Shown here: one piece after another, positions 16,971 through 25,293 of the stretch | Layout: each line of letters opens with the position of its first letter | How positions within the stretch are numbered: position 1 is the stretch's first letter | Source of the DNA: CAVSJA01 sp963728145 | GTDB lineage: Bacteria; Bacteroidota; Bacteroidia; Chitinophagales; Chitinophagaceae | Assembly: GCA_963728145.1 (NCBI GenBank) | Contig: CAVSJA010000006.1 | Coordinates: 434,001-498,000 of the forward strand | Direction of reading: 5' to 3' | DNA: 64,000 nucleotides | Notes under the pieces: model-generated | The model's input: only the letters and a program-made list of their open reading frames with translations | Databases searched by the model: none | What the model was told of the DNA's origin: nothing | Translations under genes and position numbers: made by a program

Positions 16971-18224
16971 ATGCAATTAAAACGTGTTGTAGTTACTGGA
17001 ATTGGAGCGATCACCCCAATTGGCAATAGTTCCAAGGATTTTTGGAATGGTTTAGTGAATGGAGTATCAGGTGCTGATATCATCACGCAGTTCGACCCAA
17101 CAAAATTCAAGACCAAGTTTGCATGCGAGATCAAGAATTTTGATCCATTACAATTTATGGATAGGAAAGAAGCGAGAAAGATCGATCGGTTCACTCAAAC
17201 AGGACTTGCAGTAAGTGATGAAGCAGTAAACGATGCGGGTATTGGTGGAGATAATATTAATAAAGATAGGGTAGGGATTGTTTTTGCAAGTGGGATTGGA
17301 GGCTTGATCACTTTCCAGGAAGAAGTGATGAGTTTTGCAAAAGGAGATGGAACTCCACGTTTCAATCCTTTCTTCATACCTCAGATGATACTTGACATTG
17401 CCGCGGGACATATTTCCATGCGACACGGTTTCCGCGGGCCAAATTTCGCAGTGGTGAGCGCATGTGCTTCATCTACCAATGCAATTATGGAAGCTTTTAA
17501 CCTGATTCGGTTGGGCAAAGCCGATATAATCCTTGCAGGTGGTGCTGAAAGCGTGATCAGCGAAGCAGGTGTCGGTGGTTTCAACGCTATGAAAGCGCTC
17601 AGCGAAAGGAATGATGATCCTAAAACAGCCAGTCGTCCTTACGATAAAGAAAGGGATGGTTTTGTAATGGGTGAAGGTGCTGGTATCCTTGTTTTGGAAG
17701 ACCTCGATCATGCAAAGAAAAGAGGAGCGAAGATCTATTGCGAAATCGGTGGCGCCGGTGCAACTGCAGACGCGCATCATATTACTGCCCCACATCCGGA
17801 AGGTTTAGGTGCAAAAAATGTAATGAATGTCGCATTGGAAGATGCCGGCATGAAACCAACAGATATCGATTATATCAATACCCATGGAACTTCAACCCCC
17901 CTTGGTGATATTGCTGAAGTGAAAGCAATTGTTGATGTTTTTGGAGACCATGCTTATAAACTCAATATCAGCTCAACCAAATCCATGACGGGGCATTGCC
18001 TCGGGGCTGCCGGCGTTCTCGAAGCCATAGCCTGTGTTATGAGCGTTGTTGATGATACGATCCCTCCAACCATCAACCATTTTACAGATGATCCCGAATT
18101 AGACCCCCGCCTCAATTTTACTTTCCATAAACCGCAGAAAAAGACGGTCAGGGCTGCTTTAAGCAATACCTTTGGCTTTGGTGGTCATAATGCATGTGTT
18201 ATTGTAAAAAAGTACACTGCATAA
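16971..18224 (+). CDS. fabF: Beta-ketoacyl-ACP synthase II
   Basis: Elongating condensing enzyme of type II fatty acid synthesis, 417 residues from the ATG at 16971. The catalytic triad is C165 in VSACASS, H305 in NTHGTSTPLGD and H342 in SMTGHCLGAAG; K337 (STKSMTG) is also present, as is the C-terminal NTFGFGGHNA loop. A longer GTG frame from 16923 begins inside the acpP-fabF hairpin and is rejected. It works with the adjacent AcpP; rnc follows 83 bases later. Confidence 0.97.
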   Translation: MQLKRVVVTGIGAITPIGNSSKDFWNGLVNGVSGADIITQFDPTKFKTKFACEIKNFDPLQFMDRKEARKIDRFTQTGLAVSDEAVNDAGIGGDNINKDRVGIVFASGIGGLITFQEEVMSFAKGDGTPRFNPFFIPQMILDIAAGHISMRHGFRGPNFAVVSACASSTNAIMEAFNLIRLGKADIILAGGAESVISEAGVGGFNAMKALSERNDDPKTASRPYDKERDGFVMGEGAGILVLEDLDHAKKRGAKIYCEIGGAGATADAHHITAPHPEGLGAKNVMNVALEDAGMKPTDIDYINTHGTSTPLGDIAEVKAIVDVFGDHAYKLNISSTKSMTGHCLGAAGVLEAIACVMSVVDDTIPPTINHFTDDPELDPRLNFTFHKPQKKTVRAALSNTFGFGGHNACVIVKKYTA

Positions 18225-18307
18225 TTTTTTGTAAGCCTTATTCGTTTGAAGAGAGATCGAAATTGCCTGTACCCCTTAATTTTTTGGCTAATTGAAAATT
18301 TAGTAGC

Positions 18308-19045
18308 TTGACATTTGTGGGAATCCTGGACCGCTTTATTGGAAAGGAAAACAAAGCTTCCTTCAAGAAGAATCTGAAGAATGTGCTGGGTTTCAGTCCC
18401 GGCAAGATAACGCTTTATAAAACTGCGCTTACTCACCGTTCCGTTAGAGAAACTTCCGATGAAAATAATGAGCGACTCGAATATCTCGGCGATGCCATAC
18501 TGAGTGGCATTGTCGCGGATTATTTATTTAAGAAATATCCCTATAAAGAAGAAGGATTTCTCACCGAGATGCGCAGCAAGATGGTGAACCGTAATAAGCT
18601 GAACGAGATCGCCATCAAAATGGGTTTGAAAAAGATCACTTACTTCAATAAGTTCGATAACTCTCTTAAGATGAGCCAGATCTTCGGCAACACCCTTGAA
18701 GCAGTTGTCGGCGCCATCTATCTTGACAAGGGTTTTGAAAAAACCCAGAAATGGGTAATGGAATACCTGATCATGCCTCATTTATTTATGGAAGATCTGG
18801 AGAATCTCGAGATCAATCATAAGAACAAACTATACGGCTGGGCTAATAAGAATGGCAAGAATCTGGAATTTGAAACTCTCGATGAACGCATGGAAGGAGG
18901 CCGCCGCCTCTTCACCATCGGGGCCGTTGTTGATGGTACCCTTATCTCCGAAGGAAAAGCCTATAATAAGAAAGACGCTTCCCAAATTGCCGCTTCTTTG
19001 GCGATGGATAAATTGGGGTTGAATAAGGTTGAGTCAGAAGAGTGA
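18308..19045 (+). CDS. rnc: Ribonuclease III
   Basis: Double-strand-specific endoribonuclease for rRNA and mRNA processing, 245 residues. The catalytic signature NERLEYLGDAIL is near residues 55-66 and the second acidic pair is in GNTLEAVVGAIYLDKGF. A C-terminal double-stranded RNA binding domain (NHKNKLYGWANKNG to AASLAMDKLG) follows. No ATG fits the N terminus; TTG at 18308 or GTG at 18317 must be used, and I keep the former. The last codons run into the GGTTGA word repeat. Confidence 0.94.
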   Translation: MTFVGILDRFIGKENKASFKKNLKNVLGFSPGKITLYKTALTHRSVRETSDENNERLEYLGDAILSGIVADYLFKKYPYKEEGFLTEMRSKMVNRNKLNEIAIKMGLKKITYFNKFDNSLKMSQIFGNTLEAVVGAIYLDKGFEKTQKWVMEYLIMPHLFMEDLENLEINHKNKLYGWANKNGKNLEFETLDERMEGGRRLFTIGAVVDGTLISEGKAYNKKDASQIAASLAMDKLGLNKVESEE

Positions 19046-19129
19046 GGTTGATGAGGTTGATGGGGTTGATGAGGTTGATAAGGTTGACAGGGTTGACAAG
19101 GTTGACAAGGTTGATAGGATTGACAAGGT
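19044..19129. repeat. GGTTGAYAR word repeat after rnc
   Basis: About nine tandem 9 bp words (GGTTGATGA, GGTTGATAA, GGTTGACAG, GGTTGACAA) begin at the rnc stop codon and fill the gap to the convergent gene. Only one orientation is present here. Confidence 0.85.
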
Positions 19130-19179
19130 ATACCACGGAATATACCTGCACAGTATGTACAATCGCCTTTTTTCCTATC

Positions 19180-20367
19180 TTAATTTCCTCTATAGCTGAT
19201 TCTGTAAATTGCTCCGTTTTTGTCATCGCTGACTAGTAGTGATCCATCGGGAGCAACTTCAACATCAACCGGACGACCGATTACTTGTCGTTGATTTTGC
19301 AGCCAACCATTTGCAAAGGGTTCATACTTCACTACCTTATTTCCATCCAGTGTTGCCACCATTACGCGATAACCATCCGGAATCGTCCTGTTCCAGCTGC
19401 CATGCAATGCTATAAATATTTTATTTCTGTATTCCGCCGGAAACTGGTTACCGGTATAAAAGCGCATACCCAATGGCGCTACATGCGGTCCCATTTTTTC
19501 AGCGGGTGCAACATAATCCGAAGCTTTCTTTCCTTTACCAAATTCCGGATCGGCTACATCACCCTGGTGGAAATAAGGAAAACCGAAATGCATTCCTTTC
19601 GTTGGCGCATAATTGAGTTCGCAATAAGGAACATCATCTCCCATCATGTCTCTTCCGTTATCGGTAAACCACAATTCTTTTGTTTGAGGATGCCATGCAA
19701 ATCCAACTGAATTGCGAACACCCTTTGCAAAAATTTCCAGACCAGTTCCATCAGGATTCATTCTTGTTATGGTAGAAAAGATCGAATCCTTTTCTTCACA
19801 AACATTACAGGGTGCGCCAACAGGAACATATAATTTATCATCTGGACCAAAGGCGATGAATTTCCATCCATGGTGCTCCTTTGTTGGATATTTATCATAA
19901 ATAACCACGGGTGTGGGAGGTTTGTCAAGTTTGTTTTCAATGTCGTCGAACCTGATGATGCGGCTATTTTCACCTACAAATAAACTTCCATTTCTGAATG
20001 CTACTCCATTTGGCATATCCAGGCCTCTGGCGATCTCTCTTACTTTATCGGCTTTTCCATCATTGTCTGAATCCGTTACCGCATAGACCTTATCTTTTTC
20101 GCGATTGCCGACGAATAAAGTGCCTTTTGCACCCCAGCACATGCTTCTTGCCTCAGGCACTTCGGCAAAAACTGAAATAGAGAATCCAGCAGGCAGGGTC
20201 ACCTTGTTCAATTTATATTTTGCAAACAATTCATCTGCACTTGCACTTGCAGTTGAGTCTTTATTAGCATTTGTTTCATCTGGTGTTTTCGTGTCTGCAT
20301 TACAGGCAAACAAAAAGGCGGTTATCACCACCAACCAAAACTGAGTTGATTTTAAATTCCGTAGCAT
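19180..20367 (-). CDS. PQQ-type sugar (sorbosone) dehydrogenase lipoprotein
   Basis: A 395 residue periplasmic or outer-membrane lipoprotein: the signal peptide ends in FLFAC with C22 as lipidation site, followed by a Thr/Ser/Asp-rich linker. The body is a six-bladed propeller of the sorbosone/soluble glucose dehydrogenase class, with KEHHGWKFIAFGPDDKLYVPVG (catalytic-type His), an acidic loop WFTDNGRDMMGDDVP (calcium/PQQ region) and LHGSWNRTIPDGYRVM. It would oxidise a sugar or polyol with pyrroloquinoline quinone. PQQ synthesis genes are not in the window. It is convergent with rnc. A possible CNVCEE metal or disulfide pair lies near residue 190. Confidence 0.85.
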   Translation of the reverse strand: MLRNLKSTQFWLVVITAFLFACNADTKTPDETNANKDSTASASADELFAKYKLNKVTLPAGFSISVFAEVPEARSMCWGAKGTLFVGNREKDKVYAVTDSDNDGKADKVREIARGLDMPNGVAFRNGSLFVGENSRIIRFDDIENKLDKPPTPVVIYDKYPTKEHHGWKFIAFGPDDKLYVPVGAPCNVCEEKDSIFSTITRMNPDGTGLEIFAKGVRNSVGFAWHPQTKELWFTDNGRDMMGDDVPYCELNYAPTKGMHFGFPYFHQGDVADPEFGKGKKASDYVAPAEKMGPHVAPLGMRFYTGNQFPAEYRNKIFIALHGSWNRTIPDGYRVMVATLDGNKVVKYEPFANGWLQNQRQVIGRPVDVEVAPDGSLLVSDDKNGAIYRISYRGN

Positions 20368-20781
20368 GGTTTTATTTTTTGAACAGGTAATTTTTTTTGG
20401 TTGACTGGGGACTTGTTTTTACGAATCCCGATCATTCGGGAAGTGGATAAGGGTAAGGGTAAGGGTAAGGGTAAGGGGTAAATAAAGGTAAAGAGAGTTT
20501 TATCAAAACTTGTGTGAGCAATCGATCTGGTTTGTCCCAAATCCGGAATATCAATCCCGGCCTGGGAGAATTTTCAATTTTGGAACGATCCGTTTTTTCA
20601 AGTGAGTAACTACTTCATCGAATATACTTTGGCGCAAACCATTGATTTATAACTACGTAACTATTTTTATTACGTCTATTCATCGGCATTTTGCGGCGGG
20701 TCTAACCCGGGCCAGTATTAGGGGTATGTTACTTGAACCTTATAAGTCAATAAAGAACTCGTACCAGGAAAACAGAAAGAA
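20368..20781. other. Intergenic region with no gene recognised
   Basis: This 414 base gap separates two divergent genes. It holds a small palindrome (TCCCGATCATTCGGGA at 20426-20441) and a telomere-like GGGTAA array. The remaining 300 bases contain no convincing ORF, RNA gene or TAnnTTTG box. Confidence 0.6.
20451..20481 (+). repeat. (GGGTAA)n array, possible G-quadruplex
   Basis: Four perfect GGGTAA units and one GGGGTAA give five G tracts spaced by three bases, enough for an intramolecular G-quadruplex on the plus strand. It lies 84 bases upstream of the minus-strand dehydrogenase start, with the G-rich strand as its template strand. Confidence 0.85.
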
Positions 20782-21783
20782 ATGAAACAGATCTACTTTT
20801 TCCCAATAGCTATCGGGATCCTTGTCCTATTCACTTTGAAAGCAACGGCTCAAACCCGTCCTGTGAATACAGTGGTCTCCTTGTGGGGCCAATGGTCAGA
20901 CAAGAATGGCTGGAGCCTGAACAGGGTTCCGAAAAACGGTGATTCAATTGTAGTACCGGCAGGCACGGGTATCGTTCTTGATAAAAACGAAAATCTTGAC
21001 AACGTTTTCATTAGTGTGAGGGGAGTACTGGTGGTGAGAAAAAAACTGACCCTTGATCAACTGTCAACGATTTCAATCGGCGCAGGCGGCATTCTCATGG
21101 GATTCGGAGCTGATCGGAATAACGAAACAATTACTTTGGGTGGCGTGGTTAAATTCGATGAAAGAGCTCCTTTCCTTATCGGCGGTCCTGCGTATGCGAA
21201 TCGGAATACCCTGACTTCGCCAAGCGGATTTGTATTCGCAGCCTTAAACGTAAAATATCTTGGATTCACTGCAACCTTTAAGAATACCAATGTAGAATTA
21301 AACTGGTCTACTGAACAGGAAACCAACAATAGCCACTTCAATATTGAAAGAAGTTTTGATGGAAGGAGTTGGAGCACCATTGGAGTAATAATGGGAAATG
21401 GCACAACCAACCAATTGCACAAGTATTCATATACTGACAAAAAATTTGAACAAGCAATGGTTCACTATCGCCTTCGCCAGGTTGATCTTGATGGGAAGTA
21501 TGAATTCAGCGCAATAAAAACTGTACGTAACAATGAAACTAATTCAGCGGTGAATATCTATGCATCATCAAAACAACAGATCGCTGTTGATCTTAATAAA
21601 GAAGTAAAAGGCCAGCTTGTGGTGCGTGTATTGAATACGAACGGACAACTCGTAGCTCAACAAACATTTACAAACGCTTCTTACCGTGTAAACCTCAGCA
21701 CTGGAAATAATGCTTCAGGACTTTACATTGTGCAAGTTACCGATGGTAGAGGATGGAGCGAATCAAAGAAAGTGGTGCTTTAA
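20782..21783 (+). CDS. Exported protein with type IX sorting domain
   Basis: A 333 residue protein with a signal peptide (MKQIYFFPIAIGILVLFTLKATAQ). Residues about 30-140 resemble a G8-like beta-rich region (WSDKNGWSLNRVPKNGDSIVVP). A fibronectin-like segment VELNWSTEQETNNSHFNIERS, common in Bacteroidota cargo proteins, follows. The C terminus (ASGLYIVQVTDGRGWSESKKVVL) is a type A sorting domain for the type IX secretion system. It stands alone; function beyond secretion or adhesion is unknown. Confidence 0.85.
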   Translation: MKQIYFFPIAIGILVLFTLKATAQTRPVNTVVSLWGQWSDKNGWSLNRVPKNGDSIVVPAGTGIVLDKNENLDNVFISVRGVLVVRKKLTLDQLSTISIGAGGILMGFGADRNNETITLGGVVKFDERAPFLIGGPAYANRNTLTSPSGFVFAALNVKYLGFTATFKNTNVELNWSTEQETNNSHFNIERSFDGRSWSTIGVIMGNGTTNQLHKYSYTDKKFEQAMVHYRLRQVDLDGKYEFSAIKTVRNNETNSAVNIYASSKQQIAVDLNKEVKGQLVVRVLNTNGQLVAQQTFTNASYRVNLSTGNNASGLYIVQVTDGRGWSESKKVVL

Positions 21784-21785
21784 CT

Positions 21786-21824
21786 AGCCCCGCCGGCGGT
21801 TTCTAACCCCGGCGGCGGCTTTTC
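21786..21824. repeat. GC-rich CCGGCGGCGGC hairpin
   Basis: AGCCCCGCCGGCGG and CCCCGGCGGCGGCT can pair across a short loop, followed by TTTT. It may terminate the preceding gene. A near copy lies at 50925-50955. Confidence 0.6.
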
Positions 21825-21917
21825 GATAATAGGTGAAATTTTAATGTAAGGTTTTGAAGGTGATCTGACTTACTTGTGGAAAATTCTGTCAACAATTATT
21901 AATAAATAAGTGTCAAT

Positions 21918-22811
21918 TCACTTCTCGACATACTTATAAATCATCTCACTCACCTTCGCCATACTCTCTATCCCCGCCTTTTCATCTTCTAATTTTTTAG
22001 AAAGAAGTACCAATACATATCGACGTCCATCAGGCAGGTAAACAATGCCACAGTCATGGTGCAATCCTGTTATCCATCCCGTTTTATGAGCAACCTTAAC
22101 ATCCTTAGGCAATCGGGCAGGAATGATATCATTGAATCGTTGATCCAGGAGTATCCTGATCATTTTCTCAGAAGCATCGGCATCCACGGCTTTTACATTT
22201 GCAATTTGTTCAAAGATCAGCATCAGGTCGTAGGCAGTCACGCGGTTGTTCAATCCTTTTTCATAGGCCTTACCATCTTCAACTCCTCTTAACACCTCAA
22301 TATCCTTTGCTCCCATTTCACGCATCGTGGCAGTCACTTTTTTTGCGTCTACCTGTTCGATGATCAGGTTGGTGGCCAGGTTGCTGCTCACGATGATCAT
22401 ATCATAAACCAGGTCCGAAATTTTTCGTTTGGTTCCGACCTGCTTGTACAGTTCTTTTTCACTATCATCAGTTGAATCGAGCTGATAAGTGCTGCCGTCA
22501 ACAATACTTTTGAATTCATTCTTGATGGTCACCGAATCGTTGAGCGAGAACTTTCCCTCTGATGCCTGTTTGAAGACCTCGATCATCACCGGTGTTTTCA
22601 TCGTACTTGCTGCATGAAAGAATTCTTTCTCATTCAGCAGGATCTCTTCGCCGGTTTGCAGGTCCTTAAAAGCAACGGCGAAAACAGCTTTATTCTTTTC
22701 TAATTCTTTTCTGATGTCGGTTTTTAAGTTTTCTGCGGTCATAACGGTATTGCAGGAATAGATCGTAAAAAGAAGGCCAGGGTAAATCAGAGAGAATAAT
22801 AACCTGGACAT
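21918..22811 (-). CDS. Class A beta-lactamase-like serine hydrolase, lipoprotein
   Basis: A 297 residue penicillin-recognising serine enzyme. The signal peptide ends at C20 (TIYSC), suggesting a lipoprotein. The active-site S69-TM-K72 (SxxK), an SSN variant of the SDN loop in IIVSSNLATNLI, and HKTGWITG are all present. The omega-loop glutamate that class A enzymes use for deacylation is not clearly placed; E and D residues occur in VEDGKAYEKGLNNR. It may be a weak beta-lactamase or a peptidoglycan or peptide hydrolase. It is 5 bases from the epimerase gene upstream on the same strand and probably co-transcribed. Confidence 0.82.
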   Translation of the reverse strand: MSRLLFSLIYPGLLFTIYSCNTVMTAENLKTDIRKELEKNKAVFAVAFKDLQTGEEILLNEKEFFHAASTMKTPVMIEVFKQASEGKFSLNDSVTIKNEFKSIVDGSTYQLDSTDDSEKELYKQVGTKRKISDLVYDMIIVSSNLATNLIIEQVDAKKVTATMREMGAKDIEVLRGVEDGKAYEKGLNNRVTAYDLMLIFEQIANVKAVDADASEKMIRILLDQRFNDIIPARLPKDVKVAHKTGWITGLHHDCGIVYLPDGRRYVLVLLSKKLEDEKAGIESMAKVSEMIYKYVEK

Positions 22812-22816
22812 ATCGG

Positions 22817-23221
22817 TTAAGGTTTTTTATCCATGCACAATTCGATTAATACACCATTCGTGCTTTTAGGATGAAGGAAACAAACCAGTTTGTTATCCGC
22901 ACCTTCTTTTGGTTTCTCGCTCAAAAGAATGAAGCCTTCACTTTTCAATCTTTCCATTTCAGCGTGGATGTCTGCTACCTCGAAAGCGATATGATGCAAT
23001 CCCTCGCCTTTTTTTTCTATATGTTTCGCGATCACGCCTTCGGCCGAAATGCTTTCCAGCAATTCGATCTTTGTTTCACCCTGTTTGAAAAAAGCGGTAT
23101 TCACCGCCTCTGTTTCCACCTTTTCGGTCTTGTAGCAATTCGTGTTCAAAAGCTTTTCAAAAAGAGGAATAGAACCCTTTAAATCCTTAACTGCGATCCC
23201 AATATGTTCTACCCTTATCAT
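22817..23221 (-). CDS. mce: Methylmalonyl-CoA epimerase
   Basis: A 134 residue vicinal-oxygen-chelate protein that interconverts the (S) and (R) forms of methylmalonyl-CoA. Metal ligands are visible in VEHIGIAV (H6), GEGLHHIAFEV and GVLIELC (Glu near residue 127). The family length is about 130-140. The pathway partner, a B12-binding mutase subunit, is encoded at 60134-60550, far away. The serine hydrolase follows at once on the same strand. Confidence 0.93.
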   Translation of the reverse strand: MIRVEHIGIAVKDLKGSIPLFEKLLNTNCYKTEKVETEAVNTAFFKQGETKIELLESISAEGVIAKHIEKKGEGLHHIAFEVADIHAEMERLKSEGFILLSEKPKEGADNKLVCFLHPKSTNGVLIELCMDKKP

Positions 23222-23302
23222 TGGTTGATTTGCAAGGTTTTCGAATTATAAATTATAACAAATACTATTGCTTGTTCACTCTAAAAATAGAACCATTTAA
23301 GC

Positions 23303-23310
23303 TAATTTTG
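23303..23310 (+). promoter_or_regulatory. -7 box TAATTTTG upstream of cysteine desulfurase
   Basis: TAATTTTG is a perfect TAnnTTTG match, 37 bases before the ATG at 23348. No well-spaced TTG is seen. Confidence 0.55.
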
Positions 23311-23347
23311 CGTTTAACTATAAAAAGATTTAAAGCGGTTATTGAGT

Positions 23348-24514
23348 ATGGTGAAATTACCGGTCTATATGGATTATAACGCAACTACTCCCTGCGATCC
23401 GCGGGTGGCAGAGGCTATGATCCCATATTTCACCAAACATTTCGGTAACGCAGCCAGTCGCACACATTCCTTTGGCTGGCAAGCGGAGGAAGCAGTTGAA
23501 TTGGCGCGGGAAAGTATCGCCGCATTGATTGGAGCCGAACCCAAAGAGATCGTCTTCACCTCAGGCGCAACCGAAGGTGATAACCTGGCTATAAAAGGTG
23601 TCTTTGAATCATATGCTTCAAAAGGTAATCATATCATCACTTGTGTTACCGAGCACAAGGCAGTTTTGGATACCTGCAAGCATATTGAAAAGAATGGTGC
23701 TGAAATAACCTGGCTTAAGGTAAGTTCTGAAGGATTGATCGATTTAACCGAATTGGAATCTGCTATAAGGCCAACAACAATATTGATCGCGATCATGTTT
23801 GCCAATAACGAGATTGGAACTATTCAACCAATCCGCGAGATCGGCGCAATCGCTAAAAAGCATAATATTTTATTCTTTTCAGATGCCACACAAGCAGTTG
23901 GAAAGATTCCCGTCAATGTGATTGAAGATGGAATTGATATAATGGCACTATCCTCTCATAAAATGTATGGACCGAAAGGGGTTGGTGCATTATATGTACG
24001 TCGCAAGAATCCACGCGTAAAGCTGGCTGCACAAATCGATGGTGGCGGCCATGAACGTGGAATTCGGAGCGGAACTTTGAATGTTCCGGGAATTGTAGGT
24101 TTTGGAAAGGCCGCCGAAATTGCCGCGAATGAAATGAAAAACGATTCAATTCGTTTATCAATACTTAGAGATCGATTGGAAAAGGCCTTGTTGAATATTG
24201 ATGAGATAAAAGTGAATGGCAGTGTGGCAAATCGGATCCCTAACGTGACCAATATGTCTTTCAAATATGTTGAAGGAGGAGCGTTGATGACCGGTTTGAA
24301 TAAGACTATAGCACTATCAACCGGCTCTGCCTGCAGTTCTGCATCGATGGAGCCAAGCTATGTGTTGAAAGCGCTTGGATTGGAAGATGATCTTGCGCTG
24401 AGTTCTCTTCGATTTAGTTTGGGAAAATATAGTACGGAAGAGGAGGTTGATTATGTTGTCGAAAGAGTTAAGGAAGTTGTAGGAGAGTTGAGGGCATTGA
24501 GGTTGACGAGTTAA
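23348..24514 (+). CDS. Cysteine desulfurase (IscS/NifS family)
   Basis: PLP enzyme that moves sulfur from cysteine to scaffold proteins, 388 residues from the ATG at 23348; the TTG at 23342 is not needed. K205 in SSHKMYGPKG binds PLP. C329 in TGSACSSASMEPSYVL is the persulfide cysteine on the flexible loop, placing it in group I with IscS. MDYNATTPCDP at the N terminus and HKAVLD are typical. An IscA-like gene follows after 48 bases, which supports an iron-sulfur role. Confidence 0.95.
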   Translation: MVKLPVYMDYNATTPCDPRVAEAMIPYFTKHFGNAASRTHSFGWQAEEAVELARESIAALIGAEPKEIVFTSGATEGDNLAIKGVFESYASKGNHIITCVTEHKAVLDTCKHIEKNGAEITWLKVSSEGLIDLTELESAIRPTTILIAIMFANNEIGTIQPIREIGAIAKKHNILFFSDATQAVGKIPVNVIEDGIDIMALSSHKMYGPKGVGALYVRRKNPRVKLAAQIDGGGHERGIRSGTLNVPGIVGFGKAAEIAANEMKNDSIRLSILRDRLEKALLNIDEIKVNGSVANRIPNVTNMSFKYVEGGALMTGLNKTIALSTGSACSSASMEPSYVLKALGLEDDLALSSLRFSLGKYSTEEEVDYVVERVKEVVGELRALRLTS

Positions 24515-24556
24515 CTAGGTTGATAGGGTTGACAAGGTTGACAGGGTTCACAGGGA
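24500..24556. repeat. GGTTGAYAR word repeat between desulfurase and IscA-like gene
   Basis: Five 9 bp words (GGTTGACGA, GGTTGATAG, GGTTGACAA, GGTTGACAG, GGTTCACAG) start inside the last codons of the desulfurase and end just before the next ATG. They occupy the ribosome-binding region of the downstream gene. Confidence 0.8.
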
Positions 24557-24562
24557 TAGCAA

Positions 24563-24940
24563 ATGGCGTTAATTAAATATAAAGATATGAGTACAGCAAT
24601 TGAAAATGGAGTTTATGTAAGTGATAAGGCAAAGGAAAAGGTCCTGAAGCTGATGGAAGAAGGAAATCAGTCCACGCATGCAGGATATTTCCTGCGTGTG
24701 AGTGTTGTAGGTGGAGGTTGTTCCGGCCTTAGTTATAAAATGGATTTTGACAATGTTTCTAAACCGGGTGACCAGGTTTTTGAAAGTAATGGAATTAAAG
24801 TCGTAACTGATTTGAAAAGCTTTCTATATCTCGTCAACACAACATTGGATTTCTCTGAAGGCTTGAATGGAAAAGGATTCTATTTCAGTAATCCCAATGC
24901 GAGCAGGACTTGCGCTTGTGGGGAAAGCTTTTCGGTTTAA
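24563..24940 (+). CDS. Iron-sulfur cluster carrier, IscA/HesB family
   Basis: A 125 residue A-type carrier. The three conserved cysteines are in VGGGCSGLSYKM and the C-terminal TCACGESF (CxC). The ATG at 24563 is used; M9 at 24587 is an alternative. It lies behind cysteine desulfurase, so both probably serve cluster assembly and delivery. Confidence 0.94.
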   Translation: MALIKYKDMSTAIENGVYVSDKAKEKVLKLMEEGNQSTHAGYFLRVSVVGGGCSGLSYKMDFDNVSKPGDQVFESNGIKVVTDLKSFLYLVNTTLDFSEGLNGKGFYFSNPNASRTCACGESFSV

Positions 24941-24967
24941 AGAAATTTGGGTCCCTGTGAGGGACTT

Positions 24968-25062
24968 AATAATCAATAATCAGTAATCAATAATTCTAGC
25001 ATCATCAGCAATTCGGAAATAATCACGCCGTCACAATTATTGATTATTAATTATTGATTATT
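24968..25062. repeat. AATCAATAAT-family inverted repeat
   Basis: The 28 base arms at 24968-24995 and 25035-25062 match at 26 of 28 positions in inverted orientation with a 39 base loop. Single-arm relatives lie at 31349-31385 and 46056-46087. Confidence 0.85.
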
Positions 25063-25098
25063 GACCCCCAATTTGCGTGGGTTTAGTGGCCGGGGGAG

Positions 25099-25206
25099 AA
25101 AAAAAATCCCGCCAAGAGGCGGGACACTGTCGCAGTTGGTTTTGGTTATCTATTTATTTATAAAAAGCCCAAACAATAATTTTTTTCAAGGAAGGCTAAA
25201 ATTCAG
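25099..25206 (-). ncRNA. Candidate orphan small RNA with intrinsic terminator
   Basis: On the minus strand TCCCGCC-TCTT-GGCGGGA is followed by eight T, a textbook intrinsic terminator (25099-25124). No minus-strand gene ends here; both neighbours are on the plus strand. A 7 of 8 match to the -7 box (TATATTCG, plus coordinates 25212-25219) lies about 90 bases upstream, with TTTTG 15 bases before it. Together they would define a transcript of about 108 bases. Start point and existence are inference. Confidence 0.45.
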
Positions 25207-25293
25207 GCTAACGAATATAGGGAAATTCAATATCCAAAAGTCAGCCTCCCCAGCATTTAATTTATAATACCCATAATCCTTATTTTCGCCCCC

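Larger units (their letters stand above)
24941..25293. other. 353-base gap with inverted repeat and candidate small RNA
   Basis: The gap between the IscA-like gene and gldF holds a GTCCCTGTGAGGGAC hairpin directly after the former, an AT-rich inverted repeat, and a terminator facing left behind a possible minus-strand promoter. No protein-coding frame is convincing. Confidence 0.6.

Noticed and set aside
19042..19236. ORF after rnc (RLMRLMGLMRLI)
   Set aside because: Pure translation of GGTTGA words.
20352..20540. Minus-strand ORF with a PLPLPLP stretch
   Set aside because: Arises from the GGGTAA array; no start signal or homology seen.
20540..20781. tRNA or other structured RNA gene
   Set aside because: No cloverleaf or known RNA motif could be drawn; the region looks like plain intergenic DNA.
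24941..24967. Terminator of the IscA-like gene at the GTCCC hairpin
   Set aside because: GTCCCTGTGAGGGAC is a short stem with no T run; I mention it in the gap description but cannot call it a terminator.
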